In this document: positions 33,659 to 42,313 of the stretch, piece after piece
How positions within the stretch are numbered: position 1 is the stretch's first letter
Layout: each line of letters begins with the position of its first letter
Source of the DNA: Paenibacillus sp. 1_12
GTDB taxonomy: Bacteria > Bacillota > Bacilli > Paenibacillales > NBRC-103111
NCBI RefSeq assembly: GCF_900114475.1
Contig: NZ_FOTE01000015.1
Span: 62,001-126,000, forward strand
Length of the DNA stretch: 64,000 nucleotides
Direction of reading: 5' to 3'
Translations under genes and position numbers: made by a program
Notes under the pieces: model-generated
The model's input: only the letters and a program-made list of their open reading frames with translations
What the model was told of the DNA's origin: nothing
Database searches by the model: none

Positions 33659-34042
33659 TTAATCAATTTTTATTCTTCTCGCAGCATGCTTGAACTCTGG
33701 CAATTCCTTGGAAGAACCATTCTGTCTCTTGGACTGAATGCTGCGGAGAGTGGAGCCCAGCTCATCGAACCACAATTGATCCCTCGTCATTAACGCCAAA
33801 TCCATCATACTGAGCACATCGGACTCATTTGAAGGCGTGTATTCATCTAGCTTTTCCAGCTTAAATCTCTTACTGGTAACGATGTGCCCAATAGCTTCCT
33901 GATGATCCGACTGTGTAACCATTACTTTTACAGTTCCATAAGCATCCATTGAATCTACGTACCCGATCATTTTTTCGTCCTCAATTGAGGTCCCTCCGAC
34001 CCAGTCCCCTACACCGATAATTGCTTGTTTTGCCCATTCCAT
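33659..34042 (-). CDS. IDEAL-domain protein
   Basis: 127 residues from ATG 34042, preceded by GGAGGGGAGAG. The N-terminal half is beta-rich (GVGDWVGGTSIEDEKMIGYV, TVKVMVTQSD). Near residues 85-115 the helix MMDLALMTRDQLWFDELGST fits the IDEAL domain, a short helical module of Bacillales proteins. The C-terminus is basic. Function unknown; IDEAL proteins are proposed to mediate protein interactions. Confidence 0.68.
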   Translation of the reverse strand: MEWAKQAIIGVGDWVGGTSIEDEKMIGYVDSMDAYGTVKVMVTQSDHQEAIGHIVTSKRFKLEKLDEYTPSNESDVLSMMDLALMTRDQLWFDELGSTLRSIQSKRQNGSSKELPEFKHAARRIKID

Positions 34043-34256
34043 GCTTGCCACTCTCCCCTCCAAAATCTTTATATTACAATATTACCCATTAACAACCTAT
34101 GTTTAATCAATAGAAACTGTTAATTAGGTAATACTTTTGATATTTACACTTTATATTAAACTATAATAATATTTGTTACAGTTTATGCATAAAATGACGT
34201 TTGTGTTCCTCACAGTAAACAGGCGCTTTATGATTTGATCAGACTCCACAGCTCCA

Positions 34257-34688
34257 CTAAGCCTTGCTCTGCTGTTCCTTACGAACCTGAACCAATACGT
34301 CCAGAATCGTCCATTGATTGAAGTATTCAATCATCTGACGCTCCGCTGCGAAAAAAATACCTTCCATTACCGAAGCCATATTACACGCAACCATACACTC
34401 CTGCTCAACGTCACCTGAACACCAGCCTGGTTTCACAGACCCTAATGAAGTCAGCTGATAAATCTCACCTAATGTGACTTGATCAGGCTCGCATTTCAAA
34501 ATAAATCCGCCGCCAATCCCTTCCTTCGCTCCTACATAACCCTGCTTGCGAAGCAGCGCCATTACTTTGCGCACTCTTGCCGGATGGGTGCAAACGTTGT
34601 GTGCTATCATATCGCTGGTTGCCATATGATCAGGCTTGTAAGCAAGAAGCGTCAGACTATGAACCGCTATTGTAAATTCGCTATTCAT
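34257..34688 (-). CDS. Rrf2-family transcriptional regulator with a Cys cluster
   Basis: 143 residues. Winged helix (about 1-80: ATSDMIAHNVCTHPARVRKV, GGGFILKCEPDQVTLGEIY). After it lies GWCSGDVEQECMVACN with three Cys in 13 residues, the region that holds an iron-sulfur cluster or redox-active thiols in family members such as NsrR and IscR. A consensus promoter with an overlapping ACTGT/ACAGT dyad is just upstream, suggesting autoregulation. Target genes cannot be assigned; it is a lone gene beside purD. Confidence 0.85.
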   Translation of the reverse strand: MNSEFTIAVHSLTLLAYKPDHMATSDMIAHNVCTHPARVRKVMALLRKQGYVGAKEGIGGGFILKCEPDQVTLGEIYQLTSLGSVKPGWCSGDVEQECMVACNMASVMEGIFFAAERQMIEYFNQWTILDVLVQVRKEQQSKA

Positions 34689-34736
34689 TGGTTAGCCTCC
34701 TGACGGTATTACTTGCTGCCTTCACCTTATACTGTT

Positions 34737-34765
34737 ATTATATCGATTACAGTTATTTCTGTCAA
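34737..34765 (-). promoter_or_regulatory. Consensus sigma-A promoter of the Rrf2 gene, with dyad
   Basis: Minus strand: TTGACA (34760-34765), exactly 17 nt, TATAAT (34737-34742), a perfect consensus promoter. ACTGT at 34731-34735 and ACAGT near 34749-34754 form a dyad overlapping the -10, a good candidate operator for the Rrf2 protein. Confidence 0.8.
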
Positions 34766-34779
34766 GTAGGTAAGCAAAA

Positions 34780-34803
34780 AAGAAGACGGATAAGAATCCG
34801 CCT
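34780..34803 (-). terminator. Terminator of the pur operon
   Basis: Minus strand: AGGCGGAT pairs with ATCCGTCT across a 4-nt loop, followed by TCTTTTTT. It begins 11 nt after the purD stop codon. Confidence 0.78.
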
Positions 34804-34813
34804 CCTTGATGAT

Positions 34814-36082
34814 TCATCTATGAGTGATTAGTGCTTTCTTCGCAATATCGGTGCGGCTGTGCTTGCCTTGGAACTGTATAAGCTCCGCTGCTGCATACGC
34901 TTTGGCACGGGCATCAGCAATATCGCTTCCCAGTGCTGTAACACCCAGTACACGACCTCCGTTGGTCACGATCTTGTTATCCTTCAACGCGGTACCTGCA
35001 TGGAACACAAGCGCGTCTTGTACATCATCCAGACCTTCTATCGGCAGTCCCTTTGGATAAGGTCCAGGATACCCTTCAGACGCTATAACCACACAAACTG
35101 CAGCTTCGTCACTCCACTGAATATCCATTTGTCCCAGCTGACCATTGATCGCTGCCAAAAAAATGTCCAACAAATCGGTTTTTAGCCGCGGCAGCACGAC
35201 CTGTGCTTCGGGGTCTCCAAAACGCGCATTAAATTCAATCGTTCTAGGCCCTTGTGGCGTCAGCATCAAACCTGCGAACAGAATACCGCGGAATGGACGG
35301 CCTTCACTAACCATCGCGGCAGCGGTAGGTTTGATGATCTTCTCAATCGCTTCGTCGATAATAGACGGATCAATATGAGGCAGCGGTGAGTAAGTACCCA
35401 TGCCTCCGGTATTTGGACCCTTATCATTGTCAAAAACCGTCTTATGATCCTGTGCAGCAACCATCGGTCGTACCACATTGCCATCAACAAACGATAATAT
35501 CGACATTTCCTGACCCGTCATAAATTCCTCGATCACAACCTGATTACCGGACTCGCCAAAAATTTTGGCAACCATAATATCATGAAGTGCCTTTTCTGCT
35601 TCCTCCATCGATTGAGGGATAATAACACCCTTGCCCGCAGCCAATCCGTCCGCTTTGATCACAATCGGTATTTGCTGGCTATGCAAGTATTCGAGAGCCG
35701 CTTCATAATTATCAAATGACTCATAGGCGGCAGTTGGAATGTTATATTTTTTGAATAATTCCTTGGAAAATACTTTACTGGACTCAATAATCGCTGCATT
35801 TTGGCGAGGGCCAAATACAGTCAGCTGCTTGGCTTCAAGATAATCAACAATACCCTCGGATAAAGGATCATCTGGACCGATAACGACTAGATCAATCGCA
35901 TGATCAACAGCAAATTCAGCTATTTCCGCAAATTGATTAACCTGGATCGGCACGCATTCCGCAACTCCGGCGATCCCCCCGTTACCTGGCGCACAGTACA
36001 GCTCCTGCACCTTTGAGCTTTTTTTCAATGCCCAGCAAATCGCATGCTCTCTGCCGCCACCGCCTACTACTAAAATCCGCAC
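34814..36082 (-). CDS. purD: Phosphoribosylamine-glycine ligase
   Basis: 422 residues, ATP-grasp enzyme of de novo purine synthesis, step 2 (phosphoribosylamine + glycine + ATP to GAR). Seen: VVGGGGREHAICWAL at the N-terminus, IKADGLAAGKGVIIP, GPNTGGMGTYSPLPHIDP and FNARFGDPEAQVVLPRL. Last gene of the operon, as in Bacillus subtilis, 68 nt after the IMP cyclohydrolase gene. Confidence 0.97.
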   Translation of the reverse strand: MRILVVGGGGREHAICWALKKSSKVQELYCAPGNGGIAGVAECVPIQVNQFAEIAEFAVDHAIDLVVIGPDDPLSEGIVDYLEAKQLTVFGPRQNAAIIESSKVFSKELFKKYNIPTAAYESFDNYEAALEYLHSQQIPIVIKADGLAAGKGVIIPQSMEEAEKALHDIMVAKIFGESGNQVVIEEFMTGQEMSILSFVDGNVVRPMVAAQDHKTVFDNDKGPNTGGMGTYSPLPHIDPSIIDEAIEKIIKPTAAAMVSEGRPFRGILFAGLMLTPQGPRTIEFNARFGDPEAQVVLPRLKTDLLDIFLAAINGQLGQMDIQWSDEAAVCVVIASEGYPGPYPKGLPIEGLDDVQDALVFHAGTALKDNKIVTNGGRVLGVTALGSDIADARAKAYAAAELIQFQGKHSRTDIAKKALITHR

Positions 36083-36150
36083 TTCACATACCTCCCTATT
36101 ACTTGTTTAAAGCATTTGGAATGACTGCTTTGAGCTCACTACATCTGAAA

Positions 36151-36882
36151 TTACTGCTTATTTATGACCTTTAATTCCGTTTGTCCATTATCAATTTGAA
36201 TGGTTTTCACCAGCAGTGAAATTTTATTGTCTTCATTCAACCGATCCCAGTAAGCATGCAGCGTCTGCTCGATATCATCATATAAAGGAACCAGCTTCGG
36301 CTCGCCTTGGAAGGATGGCAATGGATCGCCGTCTTCGGAATACGTATGGATGCAATGTCCGTAGCCTGCTAATGCCTGCTCATAATGGAAGTACTGACGG
36401 AAGGTTTGCTCCGGGTTCCCTGCATTGGACTTCAAAATGGACAGCTTGTACTGACACTCTGGATTGTTCAACTGTACCAAACCGGAAATTCTTGGCGTGT
36501 AGTTCGGTGCGTCCGGTTCAAAGGTTCTTGTCATTAATGCCTGCTCAAAAGTACCTCCTGCAAGCAAAGTATCATAAATCGTATCGGTTTGATCACCATT
36601 CGTTACGATATGCGAGCCTTCAGTATGCTTAAGGGGATAATAAATAATCAGAGAAGGATCCGTCAACAAAGCAGGGTCCTTAGCTTCCGTACGCAAAAAG
36701 CCGTTCTCCTCTTGGACAAAAATCCGATTGCGGCTGTTCACGCTGCGTCCCATAATCCAGTATACTTGAACAAGCTTGGTTCCATCTGGTGTCAGACCAA
36801 TTACAATCCCGCGTCCCGGGTACGGATTTTGTTGCAAGCCCTCTAAATTTTGCTCGGCTATCAGCTTATCATTTGCACTCAC
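36151..36882 (-). CDS. purO: IMP cyclohydrolase, PurO family
   Basis: 243 residues of the archaeal-type IMP cyclohydrolase family, unrelated to the N-terminal domain of PurH. Seen: NPYPGRGIVIGLTPDG near residue 18 (the N-terminal nucleophile-fold start), VQVYWIMGRSVNSRNRIF, LIIYYPLKHTEG and a central TPRISG. It closes the imidazole-ring product FAICAR to IMP. It follows a stand-alone AICAR transformylase, so the two genes replace purH. GGGGGA precedes the start. A 120-bp palindromic repeat lies between the two genes. Confidence 0.9.
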   Translation of the reverse strand: MSANDKLIAEQNLEGLQQNPYPGRGIVIGLTPDGTKLVQVYWIMGRSVNSRNRIFVQEENGFLRTEAKDPALLTDPSLIIYYPLKHTEGSHIVTNGDQTDTIYDTLLAGGTFEQALMTRTFEPDAPNYTPRISGLVQLNNPECQYKLSILKSNAGNPEQTFRQYFHYEQALAGYGHCIHTYSEDGDPLPSFQGEPKLVPLYDDIEQTLHAYWDRLNEDNKISLLVKTIQIDNGQTELKVINKQ

Positions 36883-36934
36883 GTCGATAGTTCCCCCTTA
36901 TAATTAAATCGATATCCGTTATATGAAAAATTCT

Positions 36935-37057
36935 GGAAGTGCGGTGAAAAAGGAGCGGAACGGCCAAATGTTCCTGTAGAAGCGTAAGCGTTCGCCTTTA
37001 TTTCCAACGATCAGAAGCATATTTGGCCGCGCTGCGGTACCTTTTTCACTGGACTTC
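36935..37057. repeat. Palindromic intergenic element, copy 1
   Basis: Long imperfect inverted repeat: arms about 36935-36968 (GAAGTGCGGTGAAAAAGGAG start) and 37021-37057 (ending CTTTTTCACTGGACTTC). The central sequence GTAGAAGCGTAAGCGTTCGC is shared with the element at 45958-46128. It would form a long hairpin in the pur mRNA. Confidence 0.7.
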
Positions 37058-37069
37058 TAGCTGTATATT

Positions 37070-38248
37070 TTAGTGGTGGAATAAGCGAACTCCGGAATAG
37101 GTCATCACCATGTTGTAGTCATTAGCGGCTTGGACGACTTCTTCATCACGCATCGAGCTGCCTGCTTGAACTACGTATTTTACACCGCTGCGGCTTGCAC
37201 GATCCAAATTGTCACGGAACGGTAGGAAGGCATCTGAACCAAAAGTAACACCTTGCAGCTTGTTCAACCATTCGCGCTTCTCCTCACGAGTTAAACGAAC
37301 TGGCACTTCCTCAAAATATTGCTCCCAGCTTGCGTTTTCAAAAGAAGTTACTTCTTCCTCCAGCCACAGGTCAATCGCATTGTTTTGTTCAGGACGAGTG
37401 ATGCCTGGACGGAATTTCATTGCAAGTGCTGCCGGATGCTGACGTAAGAACCAACGGTCTGTTTTATCACCAGCAAGACGGGTACAATGAATTCTTGACT
37501 GCTGACCAGCACCAATTCCAATAGTTTGGCCATCCAATGTATAACAGATCGAGTTGGATTGCGTGTATTTCAGGGTGATTAGAGCAATCAGCATATCACG
37601 TTTTGCATCTTCAGGAAGATCTTTATTGTTCGTAACAATGTGATTCAGAACCGAGCTGTCAATGACACCATTATTGCGCTGCTGCTCTAAGGTCATGCCA
37701 AACAGATTACGCTTCTCTACCGGGTTTGGCACATATTCAGGATCGATCTCTAGTATCAAAAATCCGCCTTTTTTCTTCGAACGCAGAATTTCCAAAGCTT
37801 CTTCTGTATAGCCTGGAGCTACAACCAGATCCGAAACCTCGCGTTTTAAAAGACGTGCAGTTGATGCATCGACGATATCACTAAGCGCCGCGCAATCTCC
37901 GAAGGATGACATCCGGTCAGCGCCTCTCGCTCTTGCATAAGCAGTTGCCAGTGGAGACAGCTCCAAGCCTTCAACAAAATAAGCTTTAGCCAGTTCAGGA
38001 CTAAGCGGGGCATATACAGCCGCTCCAGCAGGGCTAACATGCTTGAAAGAAGCAGCGGCAGGAAGTCCCGTAGCCAAACGCAGCTCACGAGCGAGCTGAT
38101 AGCTGTTCAAAGCATCCAGCAGGTTGATAAAGCCTGGATCGCCGTTGACAACGCGAAGTGGCAGATTGCCGTTCTCACTGTAGATTTTGGCTTCTTTTTG
38201 GTGCGGATTCATACCATAGCGCAAATGGATTTCGTTAGGGTTACTCAT
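37070..38248 (-). CDS. Stand-alone AICAR transformylase
   Basis: 392 residues corresponding only to the C-terminal AICAR transformylase part of PurH (PurH is about 510 residues). It opens at LRYGMNPHQKEAKIY, the position where PurH's second domain begins, and lacks the MGS-like cyclohydrolase domain. Catalytic Lys-His are present in AASFKHVSPAG; FLRQHPAALAMKF and VTFGSDAFLPFRDNLDRA are also conserved. It transfers formyl from 10-formyl-THF to AICAR. The missing cyclohydrolase activity is supplied by the next gene. This split form has been called PurV. Confidence 0.93.
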   Translation of the reverse strand: MSNPNEIHLRYGMNPHQKEAKIYSENGNLPLRVVNGDPGFINLLDALNSYQLARELRLATGLPAAASFKHVSPAGAAVYAPLSPELAKAYFVEGLELSPLATAYARARGADRMSSFGDCAALSDIVDASTARLLKREVSDLVVAPGYTEEALEILRSKKKGGFLILEIDPEYVPNPVEKRNLFGMTLEQQRNNGVIDSSVLNHIVTNNKDLPEDAKRDMLIALITLKYTQSNSICYTLDGQTIGIGAGQQSRIHCTRLAGDKTDRWFLRQHPAALAMKFRPGITRPEQNNAIDLWLEEEVTSFENASWEQYFEEVPVRLTREEKREWLNKLQGVTFGSDAFLPFRDNLDRASRSGVKYVVQAGSSMRDEEVVQAANDYNMVMTYSGVRLFHH

Positions 38249-38410
38249 CGTATAATTCCTTTCCTGTGCAGCTGTATTTGGTGAAACAGGACTTATTAAA
38301 GTGGTGCACTGATTGGCTTTTTATTTAAATGGGTGCTGCTTGAGCGTTTAAGGAAGCTTACCTTATTTCATATATTGCTTCTTGCTTTATGAGGGTTTAT
38401 GGAGTCCGCT

Positions 38411-39004
38411 TTATTGGCTCAGCTTGATCTGACCCGCTGCGATCTGTGCTATGACTTGAGGCAGTAGAACATGCTCGATGGAATGAACTCGCGCAGCCAA
38501 GCTTTCTTCCGTATCGTCTGTGGTTATATTCAGGCTTTGTTGAGCAATGATCGGCCCTGTATCCATACCGCCATCCACGTAGTGCACCGTAACCCCTGTC
38601 ACCTTCACCCCGTAATCGAGCGCCTGCTTAATAGCGTCCAGACCTGGGAAAGCAGGAAGCAATGAAGGATGGACATTAATGAGTTTGCCATACCATGGTT
38701 CGACAAGCACTGGCGTAATAAGCCGCATATAACCAGCCATCACGACCAGATCGATTTCCAGCTCCTGCAACCGCTGCAAAATCTCCCGTTCATACTGCTC
38801 TCTGCTCTCATAATCCTTCGGCCGGAATACAAATGTCGGTATCCCCAGCTTGTTCGCCCGCTCCACTACCTGTGCTTTGGGACGGTCACAGACAAGAAGC
38901 CCGATGTGAACATCGAGCCTGCCAGCATTCACCGCATCCGCAATAGCCTGGAAATTGGACCCGCTCCCGGAAGCGAACACGGCAATGCGAAAGGACTTAC
39001 TCAT
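38411..39004 (-). CDS. purN: GAR transformylase (10-formyl-THF dependent)
   Basis: 197 residues, phosphoribosylglycinamide formyltransferase, step 3. Seen: [13 protein letters not shown] at the N-terminus, [33 protein letters not shown] with the catalytic Asn/His region and [18 protein letters not shown] with the catalytic Asp. Its ATG overlaps the purM stop by 4 nt, indicating translational coupling. Confidence 0.96.
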   Translation of the reverse strand: MSKSFRIAVFASGSGSNFQAIADAVNAGRLDVHIGLLVCDRPKAQVVERANKLGIPTFVFRPKDYESREQYEREILQRLQELEIDLVVMAGYMRLITPVLVEPWYGKLINVHPSLLPAFPGLDAIKQALDYGVKVTGVTVHYVDGGMDTGPIIAQQSLNITTDDTEESLAARVHSIEHVLLPQVIAQIAAGQIKLSQ

Positions 39005-40041
39005 ACAACGGCTCCGCTAAACGTAACCACCCGATCTCCCGAGGTTACATGTCCCAGCGTATATACCTGCTCGCCTTGCTCAGCGAAAATAGCCGCAGCT
39101 TCAGCAGCCTGCTGTTCAGAAACGATGATTACCATGCCAATTCCCATGTTGAAGGTACGGAACATGTCGTTGTTGCTGATTGCACCCGTTTCCTGAAGCA
39201 GTTGGAAGATTGGTAGAATCGGCCAGGAGCCGTAGTTGATTTCAACATTTACATCAGCAGGCAGCATCCGCGGAATATTTTCGATAAAACCGCCGCCTGT
39301 AATATGCGCCAATCCTTTAAGCTCTACCTTTTCCAAAGCGGCAAGTACGGATTTAACGTAAATTTTCGTTGGTTCCAGCACCACATCACCCAGCTTACCG
39401 CCCAGTGCGTCAATAGTGTCATGCAGACTGTAGCCTTTTTCCTCTAACAGCAGCTTGCGAACAAGCGAAAATCCATTGCTGTGCACGCCACTGGAAGCAA
39501 GACCAAGCACTACATCACCCGGACGGACTGTGGAGCCGTCAATGATTTTCTTTTTATCAACAATACCAACCGTAAATCCGGCAATATCATACTCGCCTTC
39601 CGCATACATACCAGGCATTTCAGCCGTTTCGCCACCGATTAGTGCACAGCCTGCCTGAACGCAGCCATCGCTAATGCCTTTGATAATCGATTCGATTTTC
39701 TCTGGAATGACTTTATCACATGCCAAATAATCGAGGAAAAACAACGGCTCTGCGCCCTGAACAATAATATCGTTAACGCACATCGCTACAGCATCGATGC
39801 CGATCGTGTCATGCTTATCCATGGCAAAAGCAATCTTGAGCTTCGTACCCACGCCATCCGTACCTGATACGAGTACCGGCTCGTCGTATTTATCCTTATT
39901 CAATCCGAAAAGCCCACCAAATCCGCCTAGCTCCGTTAGAACCTCGGGACGAAATGTGGTTTTTACGTGTTTTTTCATTCGCTCTACTGCTTCGTTGCCT
40001 GCCGCGATATCGACTCCGGCTTTTTTATATGCATCCGACAC
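39001..40041 (-). CDS. purM: AIR synthetase
   Basis: 346 residues, phosphoribosylformylglycinamidine cyclo-ligase, step 5. Seen: [18 protein letters not shown] at the N-terminus, [46 protein letters not shown] and [15 protein letters not shown]. It overlaps purN by 4 nt downstream and is separated from purF by an unusual 781-nt repeat-rich gap. Confidence 0.97.
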   Translation of the reverse strand: MSDAYKKAGVDIAAGNEAVERMKKHVKTTFRPEVLTELGGFGGLFGLNKDKYDEPVLVSGTDGVGTKLKIAFAMDKHDTIGIDAVAMCVNDIIVQGAEPLFFLDYLACDKVIPEKIESIIKGISDGCVQAGCALIGGETAEMPGMYAEGEYDIAGFTVGIVDKKKIIDGSTVRPGDVVLGLASSGVHSNGFSLVRKLLLEEKGYSLHDTIDALGGKLGDVVLEPTKIYVKSVLAALEKVELKGLAHITGGGFIENIPRMLPADVNVEINYGSWPILPIFQLLQETGAISNNDMFRTFNMGIGMVIIVSEQQAAEAAAIFAEQGEQVYTLGHVTSGDRVVTFSGAVV

Positions 40042-40822
40042 TGGTTACACTCCTTTATCTTGGTTGGTGGATGGTTTTACTGTTCGCGTTTGTGAGGGTA
40101 AGAGGATGCTTGATCGCCATGGAACGGCTCCGGGCTGTGCTGCTCGCCTGCGGCCGCTCTTGAAAATGGGTTATGGTGATTAGACTGAGTGGTGATAACC
40201 CATTTTCAAAGGCGGCTCGTAAACTCTCCGGCAAGCACACAGCCCTCCGCCTAACTGGCGATCTGGCGCACTACTTACAAGCACAAGTGCGAAAGGCTCA
40301 ACGCAGTCCACACAACCTGCGTTTTAATAATGATTGGCGGGGGGTATGTATAACCCCGTAGTTTTGACTTGACGGGCCGGGACACGGTCCCGCTTAGTTG
40401 TCCACTCGGCGGCTTTGCTTGGCCTCGATAGATACCCAATAAGCCGTGCTTGCAGCACCGACTAGTTGTTACCCGAGTGGTCTGACTATGGCACCACTTA
40501 GTTGTCACTTGGTGGCTCGACTTGCGCCACCGCTAGCTCTAACCTGGCAGAGCAAGCGAATGCCTCCGCCTTCTTTCTACTACTCACAGACAAGGTTCTG
40601 TGAGTGGGGAGTGCTTGTGAATTTGGATTCATGCAGGTGTATGGAGGAAAAGGGATTGCCATGGAAAGTGCAACGGCCGCCTTTGAAAGAAAGCTGCTTC
40701 CTATAAGAAATCTATTCCAAGCAGCTTTATTTCAAGAGCGGTGGAATGGCAACCTTTTTCCGGAATAACCGTCCGTATGAATCCAAATTCACAGGTTTCA
40801 ATCAATTCCCACGAAAAGACCC
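40042..40822. repeat. Repeat-rich 781-nt gap between purF and purM
   Basis: No gene is supported. Seen: a 22-bp inverted repeat with 2 mismatches around TTGAAAATGGGTTAT (40160-40174) and its complement (40195-40209). Three degenerate direct units begin TTAGTTGTC, TAGTTGTTA and TTAGTTGTC near 40395, 40460 and 40497. A short hairpin ACTCACAGA/TCTGTGAGT lies at 40582-40605. A 178-bp imperfect palindrome runs 40616-40793, with perfect 17-bp ends (TGTGAATTTGGATTCAT and its complement) and nested arms AAAGCTGCTT/AAGCAGCTTT. Confidence 0.6.
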
Positions 40823-42313
40823 TTAGTCACACCCACATCCGACTTCAGACTCTTGAGTAATGCGCGTCGGGTACATGTTGTCAAAACAGGCTGTACAATT
40901 GCCTTGATTCACATCACCATTAGGACGACCAATGGAGTTCAGCAGACCTTCCTTACTAAGAAAGTAAAGCGAATCTGCATTGATCGCCACACGAATTTCC
41001 TCAATAGACTTTTGTGCCGCGATCAATTCTTTGCGGTCCGGTGTGTCGATCCCATAATAACAAGGATTCATAAATGGCGGCGAGCTGATCCTAACATGTA
41101 CTTCGGTTGCACCCGCTTCACGGAGCATGTTGACGATACGCAGTGAGGTTGTGCCCCGGACAATCGAATCGTCAATCATTACGACCCGTTTACCGGCAAC
41201 GATACTGCGAACGGCGCTCAGCTTCATTTTCACACCTTGCTCGCGCAGTTCTTGACTGGGCTGAATAAATGTCCGACCGCTGTAGCGATTTTTGATCAGG
41301 CCGAGCTCATAAGGAATACCTGTTTGCTCAGCAAAGCCAATTGCCGCTGAAATACTGGAATCCGGTACGCCGGTAACCACATCAGCGTCAACGAACGCTT
41401 CCTGTGCCAACTTCTTTCCCATCCTTTTACGGGCAGAATGAATATTAATTGAATCCATATCGCTGTCGGGTCGTGCAAAATAAATGTACTCCATCGCACA
41501 AATAGCACGCTGCTTGATCGGTGAGAATCGATCCTCAACCATACCATTCTTTGCATCGAGTACAAGTAATTCGCCAGGTACTACATCACGATAATAAGTT
41601 CCACCCACCGCGTCAAAAGCACAGGTTTCCGAAGCGAACAAATAGGCATTGCCCAAACGGCCGATAACAAATGGACGCAGACCATGAGGATCTAGAGCTG
41701 CAACCATTTTATCCTTGGTCAGGAACAAAAAGGCGTATGCCCCCTCCACCTGAAGCAATGCTTCTTTCACTGCAAGCTCAATATCGGTATGCTTGGAGCG
41801 TGCAATTAGATGGGCAACTACTTCCGTATCACTTGTTGTTTGAAAGATCGAGCCCATATCCTCGAGCTTCCTTTTCACCTCGGCTGCATTGGTCAAATTG
41901 CCGTTTGTAGCAATCGCCAAATCACCGCCGCGATATTTGAACACTAGAGGCTGAGCATTAGCCAGCTTGCTCTCACCGGCTGTCGAATAACGAACGTGTG
42001 AGATGGAATTGGCTCCGGCTAAAGTCGTTAAATTATCATTATTGAAAACTTCCTTCACAAGACCCATGCCGCGATGGTATTTGAAGCTCTCACCATCCGC
42101 TACACAGATTCCAGCGCTTTCCTGACCTCGGTGCTGCAGCGCATGCAGACCATAATAGGAGAGTGAAGCGGCTTCGGAGTGACCAAACACTCCGAATACG
42201 CCGCATTCCTCCCCTAGCTTATCAAGCAGCCCGTCACGGCTGCCCATATCTTCATTATAATAATTGCCTGTCCATAGCTGCTGCTCCTGCAATGTCTTTA
42301 TTTCATCAGACAT
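40823..42313 (-). CDS. purF: Amidophosphoribosyltransferase
   Basis: 496 residues, step 1 of purine synthesis (PRPP + glutamine to phosphoribosylamine). The glutaminase nucleophile Cys lies in [12 protein letters not shown] at about residue 37, so a 36-residue propeptide would have to be removed; the B. subtilis enzyme has 11. Other motifs: [21 protein letters not shown], the PRPP loop [14 protein letters not shown], and C-terminal Cys residues ([18 protein letters not shown]) for the iron-sulfur cluster of the Bacillus-type enzyme. ATG 42313 has GGAAGGA 9 nt upstream and overlaps purL by 16 nt. A later Met at residue 23 would give a shorter propeptide. Confidence 0.95.
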   Translation of the reverse strand: MSDEIKTLQEQQLWTGNYYNEDMGSRDGLLDKLGEECGVFGVFGHSEAASLSYYGLHALQHRGQESAGICVADGESFKYHRGMGLVKEVFNNDNLTTLAGANSISHVRYSTAGESKLANAQPLVFKYRGGDLAIATNGNLTNAAEVKRKLEDMGSIFQTTSDTEVVAHLIARSKHTDIELAVKEALLQVEGAYAFLFLTKDKMVAALDPHGLRPFVIGRLGNAYLFASETCAFDAVGGTYYRDVVPGELLVLDAKNGMVEDRFSPIKQRAICAMEYIYFARPDSDMDSINIHSARKRMGKKLAQEAFVDADVVTGVPDSSISAAIGFAEQTGIPYELGLIKNRYSGRTFIQPSQELREQGVKMKLSAVRSIVAGKRVVMIDDSIVRGTTSLRIVNMLREAGATEVHVRISSPPFMNPCYYGIDTPDRKELIAAQKSIEEIRVAINADSLYFLSKEGLLNSIGRPNGDVNQGNCTACFDNMYPTRITQESEVGCGCD

